From the NCBI RefSeq assembly GCF_002077135.1, contig NZ_LDOS01000002.1, forward strand, positions 1,240,001-1,304,000: a DNA stretch of 64,000 nt, read 5' to 3'. The position numbers and the translations under genes are program-made. Below are positions 10,327 through 24,725 of this stretch, piece after piece. The number at the start of each line of letters is the position of its first letter. The first letter of the stretch is position 1. Source of the DNA: Metallibacterium scheffleri. GTDB lineage: Bacteria > Pseudomonadota > Gammaproteobacteria > Xanthomonadales > Rhodanobacteraceae. The notes beneath the pieces are model-generated. The model saw only the letters and a program-made list of their open reading frames with translations. It ran no database searches and had not been told where the DNA came from.

Positions 10327-10671
10327 AAGAGACTTCCCGTCAACGCCGCGCGCTTGAGGTTCTTGCCTTGAGCTTTCGGGCCATGGCTGGTCATCGTGTT
10401 GTCCTCTTTGCTGCGTCGTGCGTGTCAGTGCTGCGTGGTGATGCAACGAATGTCAGACTGCATTTCCATAAACGGTCTTGTTGCGCCGCTGATGCTGGCG
10501 CGGACCAGGGTATAAACCGCACCCGGAGACCTCGTTCGTCTTTCGGTATCGTCGGTGTTCGGGGATCAGCCGAAACACGGGGTGACGTCCGGCAGGTTAG
10601 TCAGGTTCTCTCCGGGTCGGTCTGACCGTTGTCGACCACTTCGCGCTGACGTGAAAGGATGTGCGTTCGTG
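10327..10671 (-). ncRNA. Candidate bridge/seek RNA region of the insertion sequence
   Basis: The 345 bases between the transposase stop and the element end contain no credible reading frame but several short inverted repeats, for example around 10484-10503 and 10562-10620. In IS110-family elements such a non-coding end encodes the guide RNA that pairs with donor and target; in the IS1111 group it lies downstream of the transposase, as here. The assignment rests on position and family knowledge. RNA boundaries and the guide loops were not determined. Confidence 0.35.
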
Positions 10672-11769
10672 TCATGCCATGCCGGCGATCCTCACCGCGC
10701 GCTTGCCGGCCGGGCGCTGCACCATCGGGTGCTTCAGCCACGCCTCGGCGTCGTAGGCTTCCTCGCGCGCCAGCATCGCCCACAGTTGCCGCGCGTGTTT
10801 GTTCGCAATCGCCACCAGCAGCTTGCCGAACGGCATCCGACACGCCAGTTGGCGGATCCAGATCTGCTCGGGCGTGGCCCGATCCTGTGCAGTCACCTTG
10901 GCGCGCTGCAGGCTGCTGCGCGCGCCCTGGATCAGCAGCGTGCGCAGGTAGGCATCGCCGCGGCAACTGATCGTGCCCAGGCGGGTGTGCCCGCCGCTGG
11001 AGTGCTGGGTCGGCACCAGGCCGAGCCATGCGGCCAGTTGCCGGCCGTTCTTGAACTCCTTGGCCGAGCCGACGCTCGCCACCATCGCATCGGCGGTGAG
11101 CGGGCCAATGCCGATCAGCGCGCGCAGCCGCACGCAGCGCTCATCCGCCTTGGCGTGCGCTTCGATGCGCGCATCGCACGCGGCGATGCGGTCGCGCACC
11201 TGCGCCCAGTGCGCGCTGAGATCGCGCAGCAGTTCCTTCAGCTCCGCAGGCAACGATGCCGCTGCGTCGAGATCCGCCAAGGCGATGCGCAACGCCCGGT
11301 CACCCTGCGCCATCACGATGCCAAACTCGGCCAGCAGACCGCGCAGGCGGTTGCTGATCTCCAGCCCTTCGGTCTTGTAGCCCTCGCGCACGCGATGCCA
11401 TGCCAGCCGCGCCTGCTGCTCGACCGACTTGACCGGCACAAAGCGCATGTTGCCCTGGCGTGCCGCCGTGGCAATCGCCTCGGCGTCGTTGCGGTCGTTC
11501 TTCAGTGTGCGGCTCTTGCGGAACGGCGTCACGAACTGCGCCGCCATCAAGCGCGGCTGCAGACCGACCTCCAAACAGCGCCGCGCCCAATGGTGCGCGC
11601 CACTGCATGCCTCCATCGCCACCACGGTGCCGGCCGGCACCTGCGCCAGCCACAGCGCAAACGCTTCACGCCCGAGATCCTGCCGCCGCTGCACGTGTCC
11701 GGCGCCATCCACCGCACATACGGAAAACAGGTTCTTCGCCAAATCCACGCCCATGGTTATAGTGCTCAT
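10672..11769 (-). CDS. IS110-family DEDD transposase
   Basis: A 365-residue RuvC-like recombinase. The N-terminal DEDD domain shows D9 (MGVDLAKN), E53 (AMEACSGAHHW) and the Asp pair in LKNDRNDAEAIA (about 92 and 95). The C-terminal Transposase_20 domain has the HhH-like LRALIGIGPLTADAMVA and the catalytic-serine region GLVPTQHSSGGHTRLG. The frame is intact and full length, so the element may still be active. It starts with ATG at 11769. These enzymes act with a structured guide RNA rather than through terminal inverted-repeat cleavage. Confidence 0.95.
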   Translation of the reverse strand: MSTITMGVDLAKNLFSVCAVDGAGHVQRRQDLGREAFALWLAQVPAGTVVAMEACSGAHHWARRCLEVGLQPRLMAAQFVTPFRKSRTLKNDRNDAEAIATAARQGNMRFVPVKSVEQQARLAWHRVREGYKTEGLEISNRLRGLLAEFGIVMAQGDRALRIALADLDAAASLPAELKELLRDLSAHWAQVRDRIAACDARIEAHAKADERCVRLRALIGIGPLTADAMVASVGSAKEFKNGRQLAAWLGLVPTQHSSGGHTRLGTISCRGDAYLRTLLIQGARSSLQRAKVTAQDRATPEQIWIRQLACRMPFGKLLVAIANKHARQLWAMLAREEAYDAEAWLKHPMVQRPAGKRAVRIAGMA

Positions 11770-11770
11770 C

Positions 11771-11841
11771 GAGACTTCCCCTTCTGCTGACGGTTGTAAA
11801 AACCATCATGGCCCTCGAGGCCGTTGGAAGCGGGAAGTCTC
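11771..11841. repeat. Internal copy of the element-end motif forming a long stem at the right end
   Basis: GAGACTTCCC at 11771-11780 is a direct copy of the left-end motif and is inverted against GGGAAGTCTC at 11832-11841, enclosing 51 bases just upstream of the transposase start. The element therefore has three copies of its terminal motif. It could be a promoter-proximal regulatory stem formed when the ends are joined, but that is inference. Confidence 0.55.
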
Positions 11842-11853
11842 TTTTTACTCGAC

Positions 11854-12405
11854 ATGAGCAAGCGCAGTCACGTCGATACCGAGCCAGAAGATGCCGCGCA
11901 GTTGTTCCGCGCCGCGGTCGGGCCGCTGCGCCGCCTGCCGGCGCAGGAACCGCCGCCGCGCCGCGCGCCGCCGGCGCCGCGCGCGCACATGCCCGCCGCC
12001 GACGATGCCGCGGTGCTGGATGAACTGCTGCACGGCCACTTCGATGCCACCGCGATCGAGCTCGGCGATGAACTGCTGTATCTCAGGGACGGCCATTCGC
12101 CGCGCCTGCTCAAGCGCCTGCGTCGCGGCGAGTACAGCGTGCAGGACGAGATCGACCTGCATCATCTGCGCGCTGTCGCAGCCACCGAACTGCTGGCCGC
12201 GTTCCTGGCCGACAGCCAGCGCGCCGGCTACCGCTGCATCAAGATCATCCACGGCAAAGGCTTGCGCTCGGGGCAGCGTGGTCCGGTGCTGAAGGCGCTC
12301 ACGGCGCACCTGTTGCGCCGGCGCGCGGACGTGATCGCCTTTGCCTCGGCGCGCGCCAACCAGGGTGGCAGCGGCGCCACGCTCGTGCTGTTGGCGGTGC
12401 GCTGA
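11854..12405 (+). CDS. Smr-domain (MutS2 C-terminal-like) protein
   Basis: About 183 residues. The C-terminal Smr domain is clear: EIDLHHLRAVAATELLAAFL, then IKIIHGKGLRSGQRGPVLK with the HGKG motif, then a VIAFASARANQGGSGAT end. The family cuts or binds branched nucleic acids or mRNA; this stand-alone type (SmrA/YdaL-like) has an N-terminal Pro/Arg-rich linker. ATG 11854 is only 10 bases from the insertion-sequence end, so its native promoter and probably its ribosome-binding site have been displaced. It is the only plus-strand housekeeping gene between ispF and surE, suggesting a local inversion. Confidence 0.85.
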   Translation: MSKRSHVDTEPEDAAQLFRAAVGPLRRLPAQEPPPRRAPPAPRAHMPAADDAAVLDELLHGHFDATAIELGDELLYLRDGHSPRLLKRLRRGEYSVQDEIDLHHLRAVAATELLAAFLADSQRAGYRCIKIIHGKGLRSGQRGPVLKALTAHLLRRRADVIAFASARANQGGSGATLVLLAVR

Positions 12406-12507
12406 AGGTCCTGTCTTCGCCAACCGCAGTCTGCGCTGCGGCGCAGGCACAGATCGGCAGGCTGCAACTCAATTCCGGCACCCAGGCGTCGTGCCGGCGC
12501 CGGAACA

Positions 12508-12990
12508 TCATGCCGTCACCAGCAGCACCACGGCCTGCGCGGCGATGCCTTCGCCGCGCCCGGTGAACCCCAGGCGCTCGCTGGTGGTGGCCTTGATGCT
12601 GATCCGCTCCATCTCGCAGCCGAGGTCGGCGGCCAACAGCACGCGCATGGCCGCGGCATGCGGCGCCACCCGGGGCTGCTCGCACACCACGGTCACGTCG
12701 GCATTGCCCAGCGCGCAGCCGGCTTTGCGCATCATCGCGGCCACGGCACGCAGAAACTCGCGGCTGTCGGCATCGCGCCAACGCGCCTCCGACGGCGGAA
12801 AGTGCTTGCCGATATCGCCCAGTGCCAGCGCGCCCAGCAGCGCATCGCACAGCGCATGGATCACCACGTCGCCATCCGAATGCGCGATCACACCCCGGGT
12901 ATGCGCGATGCGTACGCCGCCCAACATCACGTGATCGCCCACGCCAAAGGCATGCACATCCAGACCCTGACCAATGCGGATACCCGCCAT
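12508..12990 (-). CDS. ispF: 2-C-methyl-D-erythritol 2,4-cyclodiphosphate synthase
   Basis: Fifth step of the MEP isoprenoid pathway. A 160-residue subunit starting [15 protein letters not shown] with the zinc-site DxH, the [20 protein letters not shown] motif carrying the second metal His, and the C-terminal [19 protein letters not shown] substrate loop. It lies downstream of ispD in the pyrG-kdsA-eno-ftsB-ispD-ispF block, separated from ispD by 114 bases. The start at 12990 matches family length. It is convergent with the Smr gene. Confidence 0.95.
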   Translation of the reverse strand: MAGIRIGQGLDVHAFGVGDHVMLGGVRIAHTRGVIAHSDGDVVIHALCDALLGALALGDIGKHFPPSEARWRDADSREFLRAVAAMMRKAGCALGNADVTVVCEQPRVAPHAAAMRVLLAADLGCEMERISIKATTSERLGFTGRGEGIAAQAVVLLVTA

Positions 12991-13104
12991 GCGCTGGTTC
13001 CTTGTCGCAGAACAGAGCCCGGCCAAGGGCGCGCCGGGGGATATAGCTTAGTGCCAGCGCAACCATTGTCGAACGAGCGCGCGGAGTATCCGCGACGCTC
13101 GGAC

Positions 13105-13821
13105 TCAGTCGTTGTGCGCCAGCCAGAACTCGGCGTAGGTCAGGTCGGCGGGTGTGGTGATCTTGAGGTTGTCCGCGCTGCCTTCGACCAGGCGCGGATG
13201 CAGGCCGATGCGCTCCAATGCCATGGCCTCGTCGGTGGCCGCGACACCGGCTTGCAAGGCATCGGCCAGCGCACGCTGCAAATCGCCGCGCCGCGCCATC
13301 TGCGGCGTCAACGCGCGCCACAGGCCAGCGCGCGGCTCCGTGGCCGCGATGCAACCGGCGGCATCGGCACGCTTGAGCGTGTCGCGCACCGGCGCGGCGA
13401 GAATCGCGCCGTCAGGGTGCGTCCAGCCGGCCCGTATCAAGCATTCGAGGTCATCGGCGCGCAGCAGCGGACGCGCGGCGTCATGCACCAGCACGCACTC
13501 TTGCGCAACCACCGTATCCGGCAAGGCGCGCAATCCGGCCAGCACCGAATCGGCGCGTTCGGCGCCACCGGTCGCGGTCAACACCGGCTTGTCCGCGAGC
13601 TGCGTGATGCCGGGCCAGCGCGCGTCATCCGCTGCCAGCACCACCAATAGACCGGCGATGCGCGGATGCCGGGCCAGGCGCTGCAGCGTGTGCAGCAACA
13701 GTGGCTGCCCCGCCAAATCGAGGTACTGTTTCGGCAGCGCCGCGCCCATGCGCGTGCCGCGCCCGGCAGCGGGGATCACGCACCAGCAGCGCGCGAGGTC
13801 ACTGTCCGGCACTGCTGGCAC
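13105..13821 (-). CDS. ispD: 2-C-methyl-D-erythritol 4-phosphate cytidylyltransferase
   Basis: Third step of the MEP pathway: CTP plus MEP to CDP-ME. About 238 residues with the nucleotide-binding VIPAAGRGTRMGAALPKQYL loop and VLVHDAARPLL. It starts with GTG at 13821, inside ftsB (23-base overlap); a second GTG at 13812 is equally possible. The overlap couples a cell-division gene to isoprenoid synthesis, an arrangement common in gammaproteobacteria. Confidence 0.95.
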   Translation of the reverse strand: MPAVPDSDLARCWCVIPAAGRGTRMGAALPKQYLDLAGQPLLLHTLQRLARHPRIAGLLVVLAADDARWPGITQLADKPVLTATGGAERADSVLAGLRALPDTVVAQECVLVHDAARPLLRADDLECLIRAGWTHPDGAILAAPVRDTLKRADAAGCIAATEPRAGLWRALTPQMARRGDLQRALADALQAGVAATDEAMALERIGLHPRLVEGSADNLKITTPADLTYAEFWLAHND

Positions 13822-14107
13822 CGGCGGGGTTACTCTGCGGCACGACCTGGTAGAACACCTCGCCCGGCTTGATCAGGCCCAGTTCGGAACGCGCGTGCGC
13901 TTCGATGGCATGGGTGCCGTTCTTGAGGTCGGCTACCTCGGCCTCGAGTAGCGCGTTGCGTTTCTGCAAACGTTCGTTGTCGGCGGCCTGTGCCTGCACT
14001 TGCGCGCGCAGCGCGCGCACTTCCTGCATGCTGCCTGGCCCCCACCACAGCCGTGACTGCAGAAAGATCAGCAGCACCAGCAGAATCAGCGAGAGCCAGC
14101 GCCACAT
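13799..14107 (-). CDS. ftsB: Cell division protein FtsB
   Basis: Small bitopic divisome protein that bridges FtsL and FtsQ. 102 residues: a short cytoplasmic start, one transmembrane helix (LSLILLVLLIFLQSRLWW), then a periplasmic coiled coil (VRALRAQVQAQAADNERLQ...LEAEVADLKNG) and the conserved EAHARSELGLIKPGEVFYQ segment. Located directly after eno, its usual partner. The C-terminal end overlaps ispD. Confidence 0.92.
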   Translation of the reverse strand: MWRWLSLILLVLLIFLQSRLWWGPGSMQEVRALRAQVQAQAADNERLQKRNALLEAEVADLKNGTHAIEAHARSELGLIKPGEVFYQVVPQSNPAGASSAGQ

Positions 14108-14116
14108 GGGGATCGA

Positions 14117-21734
<7,618 letters not shown>

Positions 21735-21810
21735 ACAAAGCCGAGACTCGGGACAAGGCGTTGCGCACGCCGTGCCGTCCCCGACTTTTCCGCATGCGCG
21801 TCACGCCGTC

Positions 21811-21930
21811 CTGGTCATCCCCGCGCGTAACTCAGGAATTCCTCGTCATCCCCAGTGCGCGTCACGTATCCCGCGTCATCCGCAGCGCGCGTCACGTATC
21901 CCTCGTCATCCCCGGGCGCGCGCAGCGCGA
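21811..21930. repeat. Degenerate 30-bp tandem repeat, four units
   Basis: Units begin at 21811, 21841, 21871 and 21901. Each carries a GTCATCC core; units two and three also share GCGCGTCACGTATC. Units two and three are nearly identical, while one and four are diverged. There are no unique spacers, so this is not a CRISPR array. The core matches the outer arm of the adjacent hairpin repeat, so the tandem array probably grew by duplication of that arm. Confidence 0.75.
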
Positions 21931-21990
21931 GCCGGGGATCCAGTGGCGTTGCCCTGCGCGGCGCTGGATGCCCGCAGGCGCGGGCATGAC
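21905..21990. repeat. Palindromic intergenic repeat (GTCATCC ... GGATCCAG ... CTGGATGCCCGC ... GCGGGCATGAC)
   Basis: Outer arms GTCATCCCCG and CGGGCATGAC, and inner arms GGATCCAG and CTGGATGCC, pair to form a long imperfect hairpin. This is the familiar type of dispersed intergenic repeat in beta- and gammaproteobacterial genomes. It could act as a transcript-stabilising or terminating structure after parE. Confidence 0.7.
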
Positions 21991-22012
21991 GCTGCGCGGA
22001 GTTTTCCACTTC

Positions 22013-22042
22013 CATCATCCCGAGCGCAGCGAAGGATCTCGG
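22013..22042. repeat. Short dispersed repeat of the TCATCCCGAGCGCAGCGA...GGATCTCGG type
   Basis: An imperfect palindrome containing CCGAGCGCAGCGAAGG and GATCTCGG, resembling a common intergenic repeat of soil bacteria. It directly follows the larger hairpin repeat. Confidence 0.55.
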
Positions 22043-22116
22043 CGCCGGGGCGGCGTCATGACCCGGCTTGGGTGTATTTTGCGTGTGCTTCGATATCGCG
22101 CTGACAGGGGCTGGCC

Positions 22117-23865
22117 ATGCATCGTCGCTACGGGCTTTTGAGTCTGCTCACGGTCGCCATCATTCTCGCCGGTGCATATACCAGTTTCATGGCATTCAGG
22201 CCTGCGGGTTTGCCGTTTGATGTCAGCATCGAGAATGCGCATACCGCCGTGGTCGAACCGGTTGCGAACATTCCGCTGCCGCCGGCGCTGCGGGCCGGTG
22301 ACCGGCTTGATCTGGCAGCGTTATCGCGCTCGGCGCGCATCGCGGTCAGCATCATGCACCTCAGCAATTACAGCTTCCCCTTGGGACAGTCCTATGAATT
22401 TGTGATCCATAGGCAAGCTGTCCCCGTCACGGTATCCGTCACCACGGTGGATCTCGGCACAATCAACAACGCGTGGTGGTTTGAGTGGACAACACTCAGT
22501 TTTTCCTTGTTGCTCGGCGTGATCGCCCTGCTCGTATTGTGGCGCGGCCGCGACCGGGCCGCCGCGGGCATGGCTCTGTGGGCCATCGCTTTCTTGGTCG
22601 GTCTTGCGTTGCAGCATGCCCAACTGAGTGGACTGTTGGGACTCAGCGCTTGGCTGGGGGCCAATGTCCTTTATTTAATCGCGCGTTGCGGTTTTTACAT
22701 CATGATCGAATCCATGTTGGGTCCGGCGCTCACACCGCGGGCACACTGGCTGTGGCGCGGCGGCTTTCTGCTGCTGCTCGCTGCGGGGGCGGTCACGCGC
22801 CTAGGCGGACCCGGCCTCTTCGTCGCCACCGGCTGGGCGGAACTGTTGCGGCCTCAATATGGCATGGTCTTCAGTGCGAGTTACCTCGTCCCGCTGGCCC
22901 TGCTGATCATGAGCTATGGCTACGCGGATGGCACAAGGCGGCTGCGTCTGCGCTGGGCGCTGTGGAGCGGCGTGATATTTGTGGTCAACATATTTTTGAA
23001 CAATACGGCCGTACTGGGATCCCAGGTTTCTTCCGTTGTGACGAACTCCGCGCTGGTGCTCTCATTGAGCGGCTTCCTGTACGCCGTGCTGCGCCACCGC
23101 GTGGTGGATGTCGCCTTCGTCCTCAACCGCGGCCTGGTGTACGCGGCCACCACCAGCCTGGTGCTGGGCCTGTTCGCCCTGTTCGAGAGCCTGATCGAGC
23201 GCAGTGCGCTGGGCCACGGTGCCAGCCTGGCGCTGGAGTTCGCCGTGCCGCTGGCGCTGGGCGCCGCGCTGAGCACCGTGCACCGGCGCATCGATGCCGT
23301 GGTCGAGCGCTTTTTCTTCCGTCGCCAGTACCGCGCCGAGGCCGCGCTGCGCCGCTACGCCGAGGACTGCGCCTACATCACCCAGCCCGAGAACCTGTTC
23401 GAGCTGACCGTCGCGCAGATCGTCCGCCATGCCGGCGCACCGCGGGTGGCGTTGTACGAGCGCACGGCGGACGCGTACGTGTGCATTCGCCAGCACGGCG
23501 AGCCGGCCTTGCCGGCGCAGGTCGCCCTGGACGATCTCGCCTTCGTCAAGCTGCGCGCGCGCAACGCCGAGCTCGATCTGGATGACACCCAGAGCCAGCT
23601 CGGCCGGGACGGCTACGCCTTTCCGCTGATGCTGCGCGGCAGCCTGCTCGGCGCCCTCGTGGTGGGCCAGCGACCCGGCGAGCACTACGCCGCCGACGAG
23701 CGCGAACTGCTGTTCCATGTCGCGCACGAAGTCGGCGCCGCGCTGTTCGCGCTGCGCGCGCGCGAAAGCCAGGCCTTCGTGCGCGCGCTGGCGCAGGGCA
23801 CCCTCAAACCCGAGGAGGCGCGTGCGCAGGCGATCCAGCTCGAAACGACGTGGGTGATGGCATGA
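22117..23865 (+). CDS. Multi-pass membrane protein with C-terminal GAF-like domain, no output domain
   Basis: 582 residues, not assignable to a named family. An N-terminal membrane anchor (1-22) is followed by a periplasmic region with a PDZ-like feel (IPLPPALRAGDRLD). About seven hydrophobic helices follow (roughly 125-350). The C-terminal cytoplasmic half resembles the GAF segment of sensor kinases (VAQIVRHAGAPRVALYERTADAY, then FPLMLRGSLLGALVVGQRPGEHY). No histidine kinase, GGDEF, EAL or HTH domain follows, so it may signal through a partner. The first part is visibly less GC-rich (e.g. 22975-23010) than the last 700 bases, suggesting a mosaic gene. ATG 22117 lacks a strong ribosome-binding site. 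Confidence 0.7.
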   Translation: MHRRYGLLSLLTVAIILAGAYTSFMAFRPAGLPFDVSIENAHTAVVEPVANIPLPPALRAGDRLDLAALSRSARIAVSIMHLSNYSFPLGQSYEFVIHRQAVPVTVSVTTVDLGTINNAWWFEWTTLSFSLLLGVIALLVLWRGRDRAAAGMALWAIAFLVGLALQHAQLSGLLGLSAWLGANVLYLIARCGFYIMIESMLGPALTPRAHWLWRGGFLLLLAAGAVTRLGGPGLFVATGWAELLRPQYGMVFSASYLVPLALLIMSYGYADGTRRLRLRWALWSGVIFVVNIFLNNTAVLGSQVSSVVTNSALVLSLSGFLYAVLRHRVVDVAFVLNRGLVYAATTSLVLGLFALFESLIERSALGHGASLALEFAVPLALGAALSTVHRRIDAVVERFFFRRQYRAEAALRRYAEDCAYITQPENLFELTVAQIVRHAGAPRVALYERTADAYVCIRQHGEPALPAQVALDDLAFVKLRARNAELDLDDTQSQLGRDGYAFPLMLRGSLLGALVVGQRPGEHYAADERELLFHVAHEVGAALFALRARESQAFVRALAQGTLKPEEARAQAIQLETTWVMA

Positions 23866-23984
23866 GCCGAAGGCGAGAGCACGCCTGACGCGGTCAGCAA
23901 GCTGCTGCGCCGGGGTTCTTCAGCCTGCGGCTTTCAGCTTCAGGATGACAGCATCGCAGCCCCACATTCCCCCCGACTTGCCTC

Positions 23985-24563
23985 TCACCGCGCCTGCAGC
24001 CACTTCAGCGCCATGCGTCGCAGCGAGGCATCGGCGGCTTCGTCAGCGGCGATCGCGGCGATGGAACGCCAGGCCAGATCCAGCGACTCGGCGCTGACGG
24101 CATAGCGCTCGTCCGCGCCAGCGCGCACCACGTAGCGCACGTCCCAGTGCAGATGCTCGGGATCAGTGCCGCGCGCGGGAATCGCATGGCAGTCCAGATC
24201 AAAGATGCCACCTTCGACATGCAGACCGGACAGGCCCGATTCCTCCTCGGCCTCGCGCAGCGCCACGCGCGCCAGATCGGCATCGCCGTCGGCATGGCCG
24301 CCCAGTTGCAGCCAGCGGCCCAGCTTGCGGTGATGGGTGAGCAGCACGCGCGCACCATCCTTGCTCACCAGCCAGGCCGAGCCGGTGAAGTGACCGGGCG
24401 GATGGCTGCGCAAGCAGCAGTCAGGATGGCTGCGTGCGAAGGCGGCGAAGCGGGCTTGCGCCGCGCGTTGTTCGGCGTCATCCGCGCGGTAGGCCATCAG
24501 GCTGGCAAGAACGAGCTGTTGATCCGGCGTCATGGCGCGGGCGGACAGGACTGGCTGCTGCAT
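23985..24563 (-). CDS. NUDIX hydrolase
   Basis: About 192 residues containing a complete Nudix box, GGHADGDADLARVALREAEEESGL (Gx5Ex7REUxEExGU), within HHRKLGRWLQLGGHADGD. The family hydrolyses nucleoside diphosphates linked to another moiety; the substrate is unknown. ATG 24563 (MQQPVLSARAM...) has AAGG upstream; the internal ATG at 24533 is an alternative. Longer frames run into the promoter of the divergent permease and were not used. Confidence 0.85.
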   Translation of the reverse strand: MQQPVLSARAMTPDQQLVLASLMAYRADDAEQRAAQARFAAFARSHPDCCLRSHPPGHFTGSAWLVSKDGARVLLTHHRKLGRWLQLGGHADGDADLARVALREAEEESGLSGLHVEGGIFDLDCHAIPARGTDPEHLHWDVRYVVRAGADERYAVSAESLDLAWRSIAAIAADEAADASLRRMALKWLQAR

Positions 24564-24725
24564 CGGGCCTTGCTGCGCTTGGGGAGGCTCGCGTATGTTA
24601 CGCGAGCGCTCGGCAGCGGTCAGTCGCCGTTCACGTCGCGCGCCGTGACGCGCAGGCATTGCCTGTGACAGCGACTGCATCCCTCGCGCATCCGTTCGCG
24701 GCGCTGCGCATGTACCGGAGACCGC

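Larger units (their letters stand above)
10327..11843 (-). mobile_element. IS110-family (IS1111-like) insertion sequence
   Basis: About 1.5 kb bounded by a perfect 13-bp inverted repeat: AAGAGACTTCCCG at 10327-10339 and CGGGAAGTCTCTT at 11831-11843. It carries one DEDD transposase on the minus strand. Only about 74 bases lie upstream of the transposase, but about 345 lie downstream. A long non-coding end after the gene is the layout of the IS1111 subgroup, whereas classical IS110 has the long end before it. No target duplication is apparent, as expected for this family. True tips may lie a few bases outside the repeats, because IS1111 repeats are subterminal. Confidence 0.8.
21735..22116. other. 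382-bp intergenic region made mainly of repeats
   Basis: There is no credible gene between parE and the membrane sensor. Positions 21811-22042 are filled with three kinds of short repeats (listed separately). The last 70 bases before 22117 should hold the sensor promoter; no strong -35/-10 pair stands out. Confidence 0.7.

Noticed and set aside
21811-21930. Possible CRISPR array because of 30-bp periodicity
   Set aside because: Units are contiguous with no unique spacers, are degenerate, share the arm of a known hairpin repeat, and no cas genes are present.
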